The position numbers were made by a program, and so were the translations under genes. 64,000 nt of DNA from the NCBI RefSeq assembly GCF_013391085.1, contig NZ_CP058334.1, positions 2,418,001 through 2,482,000 on the forward strand, written 5' to 3'. Positions 15,348-24,220 of this stretch are shown here, piece after piece. The notes under the pieces were generated by a model. That model saw only the letters and a list, made by a program, of their open reading frames with translations, had not been told where the DNA came from and ran no database searches. The DNA comes from Natronomonas halophila. GTDB taxonomy: Archaea > Halobacteriota > Halobacteria > Halobacteriales > Haloarculaceae. Every line of letters begins with the position of its first letter. The stretch's first letter is position 1.

Positions 15348-16370
15348 TTAGAGGTTCTCGTAGACGCTGTAATCGAAGATGTCGTCGAGCGTCAGTTGCT
15401 GGTCGATCTGGCCGTTGTCGTAGGCGAACTCGGCGAAGATTTCCGTCCCGTTCTCGATTTCGGCGGGGTCAGTCACGAAGTTCGAGAGCGGGCTGTCGAG
15501 GGCCTGTCGGGCGAGGTCGCGGTCCATGCCGATGCCGCTTTCGACGATGTCGGCCGTCGTGTCGGGGTTCTCGTTGATGAAGTCGGTCGCCCGGACGTGC
15601 TGTTCGAGGAACTGGGTCGCGAGGTCGGAGTCGCGGACCTCGTCGCTCATGAGCGTGACGGCGGCGGGCTGCCCGGGCATGATTTCGGCGGCGGTTCGGA
15701 ACATGCTCACCGGCGAGTCGGTACTCGACACGCGGGTCGGCACCGGTTCCATGATGGAGGTGCCGTTGATTTCGTCGTTGACGATGGCCTGGAAGACGGC
15801 GTTCGCGCCGCCGATTTCGGTGATTTCGACGGCCGACTCGGGGTCGACGCCGACTTTATCGGAGAGCCAGTACCGGAGGAGCACGTCGGGCACCGAGCCC
15901 TGCGGGAAGGTGCCGAACTGGAACTTCTCGCCTTTCTCCTCTTCCCAGACGCCGAAGGCGTCGGCGCCGTGTTCGTCCCACATCGCCTGCAGGTCCTCGT
16001 GGACCATGATGCCCATCGGCTCCTTGATGTTGGTCGCGGTCACCTTCGCGGGCAGGCCGCGGTCGATGACGATCATCGCGGGGACGATGCCGAACATCGC
16101 GATGTCGATGTCGCCGCCGCCGTAGGCCTGAATGATGGCGGGGCCGTCGGTGAACTCCCGGCCGTCGATGCTGGCGTCGATTTCGTCGAAGTAGCCCTCG
16201 CCTTCCATCACGTAGTACTGCAGGTCGGGGAAGATGGGCATGTGCGCGACGGTTAGTTCGTCGAGGCTGCCACCGCCGTTGCCGCCGCCGAGACAGCCGG
16301 CGAGGCCAGCGGTCGCTGCGGCACCGATACCGCCGAGATACGCGCGTCGAGAGGGAGTGAATTCCGTCAT
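15348..16370 (-). CDS. Tat-exported lipoprotein, ABC transporter substrate-binding protein
   Basis: 340 residues from the ATG at 16370. The N-terminus has a twin-arginine motif (SRRAYLGG) and an archaeal lipobox LAGC (Cys26), followed by a Gly-rich linker. It is therefore exported folded and lipid-anchored, as is usual in haloarchaea. The mature part fits the NitT/TauT (NMT1/SsuA) periplasmic fold: DLQYYVMEGEGYFDE, DIDIAMFGIVPAMI, FGTFPQGSVPDVLLRYWL. Likely ligands for the family are sulfonates, nitrate, pyrimidine precursors or similar small molecules; I cannot choose between them. It is first in the three-gene operon. An upstream in-frame extension is non-coding. Confidence 0.9.
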   Translation of the reverse strand: MTEFTPSRRAYLGGIGAAATAGLAGCLGGGNGGGSLDELTVAHMPIFPDLQYYVMEGEGYFDEIDASIDGREFTDGPAIIQAYGGGDIDIAMFGIVPAMIVIDRGLPAKVTATNIKEPMGIMVHEDLQAMWDEHGADAFGVWEEEKGEKFQFGTFPQGSVPDVLLRYWLSDKVGVDPESAVEITEIGGANAVFQAIVNDEINGTSIMEPVPTRVSSTDSPVSMFRTAAEIMPGQPAAVTLMSDEVRDSDLATQFLEQHVRATDFINENPDTTADIVESGIGMDRDLARQALDSPLSNFVTDPAEIENGTEIFAEFAYDNGQIDQQLTLDDIFDYSVYENL

Positions 16371-16610
16371 TACCGTCGTTAGTCGGTGTGGCCTTATTCC
16401 AAGCCAGTTGGCGGTAAGTTCGGCCCGGAGGTACAACGGTTCTCTGTGGGGTTTACGGCCGGATACGGCCCATATCCCGCGGTTTACGTTTACAACCAGG
16501 TCTGTGGGTGTCACTGATGGAGGAAACATAAGCCGCTATCTGTGTCAGACGATAGCGTGGTTTCGGCCGGACACGGCAGAATTATGGCGACGGCGGCCCG
16601 CCGATTGGCT

Positions 16611-17732
16611 ATGCCACAGTTCTCATCGCGCGTCGAGCAGGTTTCCATCAGCGGCATCCGCGAGGTGTTCGAGGCGGCCGGCGAGGACGCCATCAACCTC
16701 GGGTTGGGCCAACCCGACTTCCCGACGCCGGAGCACGCTCGGCAGGCAGCCATCGAGGCCATCGAGGCCGGCGACACGGACGCCTACACGTCGAACAAGG
16801 GCACGCTGGAACTCCGGGAGGCAATCGCGGCGAAACACGACCGGGACAACGCCTTCTCCGTCGACCCCAACGATGTCATCGCCACCGCGGGCGGCAGCGA
16901 AGCCCTCCATATCGCCATCGAGGCCCACGTCGATGCGGGCGAGGAGGTCATCTATCCGGACCCCGGCTTCGTCTCCTACGAGGCGCTGACCCACCTCGCC
17001 GGCGGCGAACCCAACCCTGTCGAATTGCGCGAGGACCTGACGATGGCGCCGGAAGCCGTCGAGGAGGCCATCACCGACGACACCGCCGCCTTCGTCGTCA
17101 ACAGTCCCGCCAACCCGACGGGCGCCGTCCAGAGCGAGGAAGACATGCGGGAGTTCGCCCGCATCGCCGACGAGTACGACGTGCTGTGTATCTCCGATGA
17201 GGTCTACGAGCCGTTCGTCTTCGACGGCGAGCACTACTCGCCGATGGATTTCGCCCAGACGGACAGCGTCGTCGTCGTCAACGCCTGCTCGAAGGCCTAC
17301 TCGATGACCGGCTGGCGCCTCGGCTGGGTGACCGGCTCCCACGAGCGTATCGAGCGGATGCTCAGAGTCCACCAGTACGCACAGGCCTGCGCCTCCGCGC
17401 CGGCCCAATACGCCGCCGAAGCCGCGCTGAACGGACCGCAGGACCACACCAAGGAGATGCGGGAAGCCTTCGAGGAACGCCGCGACATCCTGCTGGAGGG
17501 CTTGCAGGACATGGGTCTGGACGTGCCGACGCCGCAGGGGGCCTTCTACGCGATGCCCCGCGTGCCCGACGGCTGGGTCGACGAGGTCATCGACCGCGGC
17601 GTCGTCGTCGTCCCCGGCGAGGTCTTCGGCGAGAACGGCGAGGGCCACGCCCGCATCTCCTATGCGACCGACGTCGAGACGCTGAAGGAAGCACTCGAAA
17701 TCATGCGCGAGGCGACCGAGGCCGTCCAGTAA
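16611..17732 (+). CDS. Class I/II PLP-dependent aminotransferase
   Basis: 373 residues of the aspartate/aromatic aminotransferase family, fold type I. Visible signatures are INLGLGQPDFPTPEHARQAA at the N-terminus, YTSNKGTLELREAIA, NSPANPTGAV, the DEVYEPFVFDGE Asp that contacts the pyridine nitrogen, and the PLP lysine in NACSKAYSMTGWRLGW. The substrate is uncertain: aspartate, aromatic amino acids and alanine are all possible. An ATG nine codons upstream (16584) is an alternative start. The gene is divergent from the ABC operon; the 240-base gap between them has no gene. Confidence 0.9.
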   Translation: MPQFSSRVEQVSISGIREVFEAAGEDAINLGLGQPDFPTPEHARQAAIEAIEAGDTDAYTSNKGTLELREAIAAKHDRDNAFSVDPNDVIATAGGSEALHIAIEAHVDAGEEVIYPDPGFVSYEALTHLAGGEPNPVELREDLTMAPEAVEEAITDDTAAFVVNSPANPTGAVQSEEDMREFARIADEYDVLCISDEVYEPFVFDGEHYSPMDFAQTDSVVVVNACSKAYSMTGWRLGWVTGSHERIERMLRVHQYAQACASAPAQYAAEAALNGPQDHTKEMREAFEERRDILLEGLQDMGLDVPTPQGAFYAMPRVPDGWVDEVIDRGVVVVPGEVFGENGEGHARISYATDVETLKEALEIMREATEAVQ

Positions 17733-17833
17733 CGAGTCGATACGGTCGGGCGAGCTTTCGCCAGTTATCTACTCCTCTCGCGGTAACCGCTGTGTCCTCG
17801 GGCGACCGACCGTTTTGGATGCCCGTCTTCAAC

Positions 17834-18841
17834 TCACTCATCCAGCGTGTCGTCTGTCGGTTTCCAGCGGAGGGTCGGACAGTGGAGGGTTGGAGCGACT
17901 CGGAGTGGGCCACGTACGGCGTGGTACCAAGCGACCAGCAGACCGATTCCGAGTACGGCGCCGACCAGTCGGACGAAAACTGCCTCGACAGGAAGCGCAA
18001 TTGACTCCTGGATGGTCGTGCTACTCGTTAGCCGGAGAAGGCTAGCCGGTTGAACGTTCGTGCCGGCCAATACACCGGCGAAGTTGAAGCCGAAGTGGAT
18101 GCCGATGGGGACGGACAGATCACCGCTGAACACGTACGCGAGGCCGAGCAAGATGGATATCCCACCGGCCATCCCCCCGTAGGTCGTCCCTTTTCCGGCG
18201 GCATGTGTCAGGTAGAACACGCCTGAGGACGCGAGTATGCCGATACCGACAGCCACCCATCGCGGAATCCGCTGAACGCTATCGAGGTCCTCGGTTACGT
18301 TGGTGATGAGATATCCGCGGACGAACAGTTCCTCCGGGACGACGAATATCAGTTGGAACACGGCGCCGCCGGCCGCGAGGAAGGGCCAAACAAGGGGGCG
18401 ATGGGTCCGTACGGTGCCTGCGAACTCGTAGTAGCCCATACGGAGCCCGATGACAATCGAGAGAAGGGTGATGCCCGCGCCGAGTATGGTCCCCCCGACG
18501 ATGCCATGCCACCAGCCCTGGTCGATTCGTAACCCGAAATCGGTGAGACGCCGCCGGTCGATCACGAGAGCAGCGATGACGGTTGCCAGAGCGAGGCCGA
18601 CCGCATTCGGGAGTTGTCGCCCGAGCATGTTGATGGTCCGGACGAGCGGGGTATCACCGGAGAGAAGCGTCGGCCGGAACTGGTTTCCTGCCCCTGCCAG
18701 CGCGATGAACAACGCGAACGCCAGCGTGAGGCGGATAAGGAGTTGCGGCCGTCGGTCAGTGTCGTTCCAGACGAGGCGGAACGGCCACCGTAACCGCTGG
18801 TTCTCGTCACGAAGTACTGTTCGGATGGAGGGCTTTCGCAT
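17834..18841 (-). CDS. CPBP-family intramembrane metalloprotease
   Basis: 335 residues with about eight hydrophobic segments. The CPBP (Abi/CAAX) motifs are present in order: EELFVRGY (Glu170-Glu171 with Arg), a His in VFYLTH (about 213) and GIHFGFN (about 247). Members are glutamate-type intramembrane proteases; in Bacteria some process prenylated or bacteriocin-related peptides, and archaeal roles are mostly unknown. The N-terminal 35 residues are basic and cytoplasmic. Upstream on the minus strand, CCTTTATTAAC forms a TATA-like box about 25-30 bases before the ATG at 18841. Confidence 0.85.
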   Translation of the reverse strand: MRKPSIRTVLRDENQRLRWPFRLVWNDTDRRPQLLIRLTLAFALFIALAGAGNQFRPTLLSGDTPLVRTINMLGRQLPNAVGLALATVIAALVIDRRRLTDFGLRIDQGWWHGIVGGTILGAGITLLSIVIGLRMGYYEFAGTVRTHRPLVWPFLAAGGAVFQLIFVVPEELFVRGYLITNVTEDLDSVQRIPRWVAVGIGILASSGVFYLTHAAGKGTTYGGMAGGISILLGLAYVFSGDLSVPIGIHFGFNFAGVLAGTNVQPASLLRLTSSTTIQESIALPVEAVFVRLVGAVLGIGLLVAWYHAVRGPLRVAPTLHCPTLRWKPTDDTLDE

Positions 18842-19075
18842 AGTAGTGGGCGCTAGCCCGTGTTAATAAAGGCCATGGCGCTTCCGAGCGACGTCGGGTT
18901 ACGGCTCGACGGACGAGCGGGCGCGTTCTCACGGCGAATTCAGTCAGCAGGGCGAACGACACCGCACAGCGGACGTGGCTCGGTTTATGTCGCGCAAATA
19001 CTAGCTGCGAGACACGATGTAATCGGGAACGTGTACCCACCTTTATTTGGCGAGCGAAGCGAGTGGGGTGATAGC

Positions 19076-19285
19076 ATGGCGAAGTTAGGGCTGGTAACGA
19101 ACGCGGTCGGACTCGTGATTAGTCTCACAGGAACCGTGTTACTGTTCCTGCATGTGACCGACGAGTACCATTCCGCCATTCAGGACATCGGGTCGATAGC
19201 CATCGGATATCTCGGGTTAATCCTCCTCGGAGTATCCGTCTCAGTCACGGGAATCGCACTTCTGCTGAGGGCTAACGTCGATTGA
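19076..19285 (+). CDS. Small two-helix membrane protein
   Basis: 69 residues with two hydrophobic segments (about 8-27 and 41-64) joined by a short polar turn containing TDEYHSAIQD. No family is recognised. The ATG at 19076 follows a TATA-like CTTTATTT (19040-19047). A short GCGAGCGAAGCGAG hairpin motif, of the kind found in the palindromic repeats, lies in the leader just before the start. The upstream extension of the frame runs through unrelated intergenic DNA. UbiA-like prenyltransferase follows 43 bases later. Confidence 0.6.
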   Translation: MAKLGLVTNAVGLVISLTGTVLLFLHVTDEYHSAIQDIGSIAIGYLGLILLGVSVSVTGIALLLRANVD

Positions 19286-19328
19286 CCGTCGCCCGTAGAA
19301 TAATAGTTCTCCCGGCCATTGATAACAC

Positions 19329-20177
19329 ATGGCAATCGCACGCCACGGCACGGGGCTGCGGGCGGACGTGGGCGCACTCGCATCGCAGGTGCATCCGGTG
19401 TTCATGCTGCCGCCGCTCGCAGCGTCGGCCTTCGGCGCAGTGTTGGCCGACCGACTCGACGTGCTCTTGCTCGCTCTCCATCTCGTCGCCGCCTTCGCGG
19501 GGCTGTACACCGCTCACATCAAGGACGGATACGTCGATTTCCACCAGCGCGGCGAGGACGACGACCACCCGCTGACCGCCCTCGGCTGTCGGGCCGCCTT
19601 GGCGGGTGCGACGGCCCTCTTTTTTGCCTGTATGGTGGCTATCGGCCTGCTCGTGAACGTGTGGGCGGCCCTCCTCACACTGCCGGGTTGGATTATCGGC
19701 TATCTGCACGCGCCACAACTGGACCTCAATCCCGTCGGTGCGACGGCGGGCTACCCCGCGGGTATCGCCTTCGCCCTCCTCGGTGGTTACTACGTGCAGG
19801 CCGAGGCGCTGTCGGCGACCGTCGCCGCCTTCGCAGCCATCTTCTTCGTCGTCCTCGCGGGCATCAAGACCATCGACGACGCGACGGACTACGAGTACGA
19901 CCGCTCGATTGGCAAGCGAACGGTGGCGGTCGTGTTGGGTCGTGAAACGGCCCGCCGCTTTGCTTACGGATTGATGGGCGCCGGGATGGCCGCGGTCGTC
20001 GCGCTCGCTTTCCTCGAGACCTTCCCGCCAGCGAGCGTCTTTGCCCCCGCCGTCTTCGCCGCCGTCGCCGCCTTCGCGTGGCGGGCCGGCGAGGACGACG
20101 GCCTCGCGACGAAACTCCTGATTCGAGGTTCGTATCTCTTTCTCGCGGTGCTGGTCGCGGCGGTGTGGATTGGGTGA
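19329..20177 (+). CDS. UbiA-family prenyltransferase
   Basis: 282 residues, about eight membrane helices. UbiA enzymes transfer a prenyl chain to an aromatic or glycerol-phosphate acceptor using two Asp-rich motifs. The second motif is clear: IDDATDYEYDRSIGKRT (DxxxDxxxD, about 182-190). The first is reduced to HIKDGYVDFHQRGEDDDHP instead of NDxxDxxxD. The first motif therefore differs from the well-known menaquinone and DGGGP synthase members. Candidate acceptors include quinone or archaeal lipid intermediates; the substrate cannot be assigned. Confidence 0.82.
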   Translation: MAIARHGTGLRADVGALASQVHPVFMLPPLAASAFGAVLADRLDVLLLALHLVAAFAGLYTAHIKDGYVDFHQRGEDDDHPLTALGCRAALAGATALFFACMVAIGLLVNVWAALLTLPGWIIGYLHAPQLDLNPVGATAGYPAGIAFALLGGYYVQAEALSATVAAFAAIFFVVLAGIKTIDDATDYEYDRSIGKRTVAVVLGRETARRFAYGLMGAGMAAVVALAFLETFPPASVFAPAVFAAVAAFAWRAGEDDGLATKLLIRGSYLFLAVLVAAVWIG

Positions 20178-20250
20178 CCCCCTCGGCGGCCGACCGTGCC
20201 TCGAAGATGTTCGCCGGAAGAATAATCCGCCGCCGTCCGCGGATAGACGT

Positions 20251-20745
20251 ATGTCCCTCCGTCGATACTTCTGGGTAGTTCGCGCCCTCCTGCTGTTGGT
20301 TGGGGTTGGGCTGTTCGCGGCCGGCCTCGACGCCGTCGCTTCGACGTCCCCTTCGCCGCCCGAAAGCGACGGGTTCGTCGAGGGCCTGGCATACATCTTC
20401 GCCCTGATTTCGGGCGTTTCCGGTCTGGTCGTCGCTCAAATCGGCTACGCGTTGCCGGCCGGAACCGGGCGGTTCCGCGTCGGGCCGCTGGCTGACCGGG
20501 GCGCGGGGGTTCGCAGCGGCGCCGTCGTGGTCCTGTATCTCCTGATAGCCATCGTGATGGTGTACGGCATTCCCGTGGTCGTCCCGGGGGTCACCGAGAG
20601 CATGACCTACGCGACAGCGCTCTTCGTCTTCGCTATCGCGGCCGTCGTCGGCGCCGTGGTCACCGGCATCGCAGCCCTCTCCGACATACTACTCGATTTA
20701 TACCGGCGACACAGTGGGAGCGACGAATCGTCTCCGTCGACGTAG
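20251..20745 (+). CDS. Hypothetical four-helix membrane protein
   Basis: 164 residues with four hydrophobic segments: about 8-27, 44-67, 88-108 and 118-145. There is a short acidic/Pro loop (STSPSPPESDG) after helix 1. The C-terminus is hydrophilic and Ser-rich. The start ATG at 20251 was preferred to an upstream frame that reads through UbiA's 3' end. No catalytic motif is seen and I do not recognise the family. It follows UbiA by 73 bases and converges with the ychF-type GTPase gene. Confidence 0.65.
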   Translation: MSLRRYFWVVRALLLLVGVGLFAAGLDAVASTSPSPPESDGFVEGLAYIFALISGVSGLVVAQIGYALPAGTGRFRVGPLADRGAGVRSGAVVVLYLLIAIVMVYGIPVVVPGVTESMTYATALFVFAIAAVVGAVVTGIAALSDILLDLYRRHSGSDESSPST

Positions 20746-20794
20746 CCCGGATCTTCGACTCCCACAAGCGGTCTCGGAAACGGCTGAGTAATCC

Positions 20795-21976
20795 TTAGCT
20801 CGCCGTCGAGACGATTTTGATGACGTCGCCCTCGTCGAGTTCGTGGTCCTCGCCGATGCGGCGGTTCTCGCGGGCGTCGACGGCGTGGAGGTACCCCTCG
20901 CCGATATCGGAGTGGACGGCGAAGGCGAGGTCCTTCGGCGTGGCGTCCTCGCGCAGCAGGAAGGCGTCCGGCAGGACGTTGCCCTGTCCGTCGGTCCACT
21001 TCGAGCCGTCCTGCACGGGATAGACCGTGATGCGGTCCAGCAGGTCGTAGATGGCTTCGTTGAGCGACTGCTGGAGGCCCGTGCCGCCCCATTCGGTCAT
21101 CACGTCGCGGATGCGATTGAGGCCCTCCTCCTGCGAGTCGGAGATATCGCCCGTAATCTCGAAGTCCTCGTCGCCGGGGTCGTAGTCGACAACGCCGGCC
21201 TCGACGGCCTGGCGGAGGGCGAGTTCGCCTTCGGCGGTACAGGGGATGACGTGGCCTGCGGCCTCTTCGAGGCGCTCGATGTTCTCCTCGGGCGCGATAT
21301 CTGCCTTGTTGGCGACGACGACGATTGGCTTGGTGCGCTCGCGGACGAGGCGGGCGAGTTCCTCCTTGTCCTCGTCGCTCCACTCGAAGGGGTCGGAGGT
21401 GTAGTCGATTTCCCGGAGGACGGCCATCACGTCGTATTCGGTCGCGCCGACGCCGGTGAGCATCTCGGTGAGGACCTCCTCGAAGTCGAACTCCGGCGAG
21501 CGGGACTGCCGCTCGACGGCCTCCCAGTTGCCTTCGATGATGGACGCCAGCCACAGGTCCATCTCCTCCTGAATGAACTCGATGTCCTGAACGGGGTCGT
21601 AACTGCCGACCTCGACGGGTTCGCCCTCCGCGTTCGTACCGCCCGAGGCGTCGACGACGTTGAGGATGACGTCGGCGTTCGACAGCGCGTCGAGGAACTG
21701 GTTGCCGAGGCCCTTCCCCTCGTGGGCGCCGGGGACGAGGCCGGCCACGTCCAGCAGTTCGATGGGGACGTAGCGCTTGCCGTCGTGGCAGTTCTCGTTG
21801 CCGCACCGCTCGTCGCGGTCGAGGCAGGGGCATCGGGTGCGGACGTGGCTGACCCCGCGGTTCGGGTCGATTGTCGTGAAGGGGTAGTTGCCCACGTCCA
21901 CCTCCGCCATCGTGGCGGCCTTGTAGAACGTCGATTTGCCGGCGTTGGGCTTGCCGGCGAGCGCGACCGAGAGCAT
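20795..21976 (-). CDS. YchF/Obg-type nucleotide-binding protein with TGS domain
   Basis: 393 residues. Translation-associated P-loop ATPase/GTPase of the YchF/OLA1 branch. G1 is GKPNAGKST (8-16), G3 is [14 protein letters not shown] (about 75-88) and G4 is NKAD (about 199-202). The usual YchF alpha-helical insertion follows, here starting with a Cys-rich strip ([15 protein letters not shown]) that resembles a zinc knuckle and is typical of archaeal members. The C-terminal TGS domain (ITVYPVQDG to IVSTAS) ends the protein. The protein is cytosolic and probably ribosome- or tRNA-associated. It sits 45 bases upstream of nothing on its strand except the HAD gene end. Confidence 0.92.
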   Translation of the reverse strand: MLSVALAGKPNAGKSTFYKAATMAEVDVGNYPFTTIDPNRGVSHVRTRCPCLDRDERCGNENCHDGKRYVPIELLDVAGLVPGAHEGKGLGNQFLDALSNADVILNVVDASGGTNAEGEPVEVGSYDPVQDIEFIQEEMDLWLASIIEGNWEAVERQSRSPEFDFEEVLTEMLTGVGATEYDVMAVLREIDYTSDPFEWSDEDKEELARLVRERTKPIVVVANKADIAPEENIERLEEAAGHVIPCTAEGELALRQAVEAGVVDYDPGDEDFEITGDISDSQEEGLNRIRDVMTEWGGTGLQQSLNEAIYDLLDRITVYPVQDGSKWTDGQGNVLPDAFLLREDATPKDLAFAVHSDIGEGYLHAVDARENRRIGEDHELDEGDVIKIVSTAS

Positions 21977-22021
21977 ACCGACTCTGGGGCGAGGGCGCCG
22001 AATTGCCTTTCGGTTGCGCGA

Positions 22022-22606
22022 CTACCAGTCGAGAGCCTCGGGCAGGTCGCCGAACCCGCCGCCGTCGTAGCGGTGGGCCGCCCATCCGACGCCGTCGGCA
22101 CCCTCCACGTCGTGGTCGCTGTCGCCGACCATCGCGTACCCGTCGGCAGGCAGGCGCTTTTCGGCGGTTCGAAACGGTTCGGCGTCGGGTTTGTGGGCGC
22201 CGACCTCGTAGGAGGAGACGACCGTCTCGAAGACACCGGTGAGGCCGCTGGCGTCGAGTTTCGCGCGCTGGACCTCGGGGACGCCGTTGGTCAGCACGCC
22301 GAGGCGGTACTCCTCGGCCAGTCGGTCGAGGTCGCCTTCGAGGCCCTCGGTCGGGTAACAGCTCTCGATTTCCCGCCGCTGGAGGGTCTCCGCGAGCGCC
22401 TCGGCATCGTCGCCGAAGGCGTCGAATCCTCGTCGGTACGGGTTCGGTTCGCAGTTCCAGAACGCGTCGAAGAACGACTCGCTGTACTCCTCCAGCCACT
22501 CGTCGCGGGCCTCACCGCGTACCTCGTTGAACGTCTCGGTCAGGAGGGTCGCGAAATCCGGGGTGTGGAGCAGGGTCCCGTCGAGGTCGAAGAAAATCGC
22601 GTTCAT
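22022..22606 (-). CDS. HAD-superfamily hydrolase
   Basis: 194 residues, single HAD domain with a helical cap. Motif I is FFDLDGTLL (nucleophile Asp7 and acid Asp9), motif II is VLTNGVPEVQ, motif III Lys lies in GAHKPDAEPF, and motif IV is MVGDSDHDVEGADG. This is the phosphoglycolate-phosphatase-like subfamily; the natural substrate is unknown. The ATG at 22606 overlaps no neighbour. It is followed 45 bases downstream by the ychF-type gene on the same strand, so the two may be co-transcribed. Confidence 0.88.
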   Translation of the reverse strand: MNAIFFDLDGTLLHTPDFATLLTETFNEVRGEARDEWLEEYSESFFDAFWNCEPNPYRRGFDAFGDDAEALAETLQRREIESCYPTEGLEGDLDRLAEEYRLGVLTNGVPEVQRAKLDASGLTGVFETVVSSYEVGAHKPDAEPFRTAEKRLPADGYAMVGDSDHDVEGADGVGWAAHRYDGGGFGDLPEALDW

Positions 22607-22669
22607 TATCGGATGCTGTCGGCGCTATGGTATGTATCAATCGCCGGCGTGAGACGCCCTATCAAGGCA

Positions 22670-23830
22670 TTACTGCTTTTCGGCCTCGGCGATGATGCCC
22701 GAGAGGTCGTCGTCGCCGTTCGTGGCGGGGTCGGTGCCGTCGTCGACGTCCCACTCGAAGTCGGCTTCCTCGATGGGGCGGACGGCGGGTTCGGCGTCGG
22801 CGTCGAGTTCGCCGTCGCCGAGGCGGACGAAGGCGGCCTCCGGTTCCGGTTCGGGGAGTTCGCCCTCACCGAGCAGGACGACGGCAGGTTCCGGTTCGGC
22901 CGTCTCCTCGGGTTCGTGTTCCGTGGCCGTCTCGTCGTCGGCCTCCTCCACGTCGGCGTCGGAGTCCGGTTCGACGGCTTCGAAATCCGCGGGCGCGTTG
23001 GTGAAGGTCGTCTCCCCGCGGGCGCGGATGGCGCCGTCGACCTCGGCGGCCTCCGAGAGGGTGCAGTCCTCACAGGAGATATCGCCGCGGACGTGGGCGC
23101 CGGGGGCGACGGTCACGTTGCCTCCTTTCGTCGTCACGTCGCCGTGGATGACGGTATTCGGCCCGACGCTGATGTCGTCCTTGGCGCGGAGGCTGCCGAA
23201 GATTTCGGTTTCGCTGCCGACATCGATTTCGGTCGCCCGGATGTTGCCGTGCATCCGGCAGTCGTCGCCGATGGTCGCGGGTTCTGAGACGCGCCACGCG
23301 TCGTCGTCGATGCGGGCACCACGGGGGATGAGAACGGGGTCGGCGTCGTTGTCGGAGGCGAGGAACTCCTCGGCGACGTCCTCCGCGGCCTCCTCCTCGC
23401 CGATACGGAGGAGATGCGAGAGGTAGACGAACAGGAAGACGATGGTCGGCATGGGGTTGCGGATGACGATCCAGCCGTTGGCCTCGAAGCCCTGCTCGAT
23501 GTCGACGTCGTCGCCGATATCGAGGTCCCCGGAAACGATGAGTTGGCCGGTGATGTGGACCCGCTCGCCGAGGTAGGCGTCCTGACCGACCAGGACGTTG
23601 CCCTCGACATCACACCACATGTCGAGGCGGCAGTCGCCGTCGGCCTCGATGTCGCCGCCGAAGCGGACGCGCTCGCCGGCGACGACGTTGCCGCCGCGGA
23701 CGCCCAACTCGACGACGCTCTGGCCGCCGACGAGGACGTCCCCGTCGGTAACCAGGTCGTGTTCCTGGACGTGGGTACCGTCCGGGACCGCGAGTTCCTC
23801 GAGGGGGTCCGACCCAAGCACGGTGTACAC
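22670..23830 (-). CDS. Bactofilin-like polymer-forming protein with membrane segment
   Basis: About 386 residues. Long runs of hexapeptide-like repeats rich in VxxGxxx (for example GGDIEADGDC and GDLDIGDDVDI) form right-handed beta-helical bactofilin domains. They are split by a hydrophobic segment (PTIVFLFVYLSHLL) and followed by a second repeat block. The C-terminal ~110 residues are a Glu/Pro/Ala-rich acidic tail. The start is uncertain. A TATA-like TTTTAATA (23845-23852, minus) suits a leaderless GTG at 23821 or 23830; an ATG at 23890 would lie upstream of that promoter. I give 23830. Cytoskeletal or surface scaffolding is inferred from family. Confidence 0.72.
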   Translation of the reverse strand: MYTVLGSDPLEELAVPDGTHVQEHDLVTDGDVLVGGQSVVELGVRGGNVVAGERVRFGGDIEADGDCRLDMWCDVEGNVLVGQDAYLGERVHITGQLIVSGDLDIGDDVDIEQGFEANGWIVIRNPMPTIVFLFVYLSHLLRIGEEEAAEDVAEEFLASDNDADPVLIPRGARIDDDAWRVSEPATIGDDCRMHGNIRATEIDVGSETEIFGSLRAKDDISVGPNTVIHGDVTTKGGNVTVAPGAHVRGDISCEDCTLSEAAEVDGAIRARGETTFTNAPADFEAVEPDSDADVEEADDETATEHEPEETAEPEPAVVLLGEGELPEPEPEAAFVRLGDGELDADAEPAVRPIEEADFEWDVDDGTDPATNGDDDLSGIIAEAEKQ

Positions 23831-24022
23831 CTGCGTGGCGCTCCTATTAAAACCTCCTCGGGCGTCAGACGGCCGGCAGACATTTGTCATTCGAGCGACT
23901 ACACGCACACGGGGCCGTCGATGCGCCTTTGGGCGCACCCCACGCGACGGGGAGGGGAACGCTCCGTCGCACTTCTCGCGAGCCAACGTGCTACTTATAC
24001 CGAGGACTCTCCAAACCGCTGT

Positions 24023-24220
24023 ATGACCGTTCTCTCGTTCGATGAACAGGGTGTGGAAGTCATCTACGAAGGCACCGAGTTCCGACTGGAAAAGGACCTC
24101 ATCGAGGAGGCCGTCCGCAAGGACTACCCCGACGTCACCGACCACGAAGTCCTCCAGATGGTCGAAGACGACCCCTCGCTGTCCGGCGAACCGCGACGCA
24201 TCAAAGAGATTCTCGACTAA
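24023..24220 (+). CDS. Small conserved haloarchaeal protein (DUF5800-like)
   Basis: 65 residues: a short beta unit (VLSFDEQGVEVIYEGTEFRLEK) then helices ending EVLQMVEDDPSLSGEPRRIKEIL. The family label is from memory and no function is known. A TATA box (CTTATACC, 23993-24000) ends 22 bases before the ATG, so the gene is likely leaderless, which supports this start. Its stop overlaps the convergent oxidoreductase gene by 4 bases. Confidence 0.78.
   Translation: MTVLSFDEQGVEVIYEGTEFRLEKDLIEEAVRKDYPDVTDHEVLQMVEDDPSLSGEPRRIKEILD

Noticed and set aside
16452-16577. Similar GGCCGGATACGGC and GGCCGGACACGGC sequences in the ABC/aminotransferase gap
   Set aside because: Imperfect, short and 108 bp apart in GC-rich DNA; chance similarity is likely.
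20843-23287. 814-codon plus-strand frame across the YchF, HAD and bactofilin genes
   Set aside because: Shadow frame; spans three clear genes on the other strand and shows no domain.
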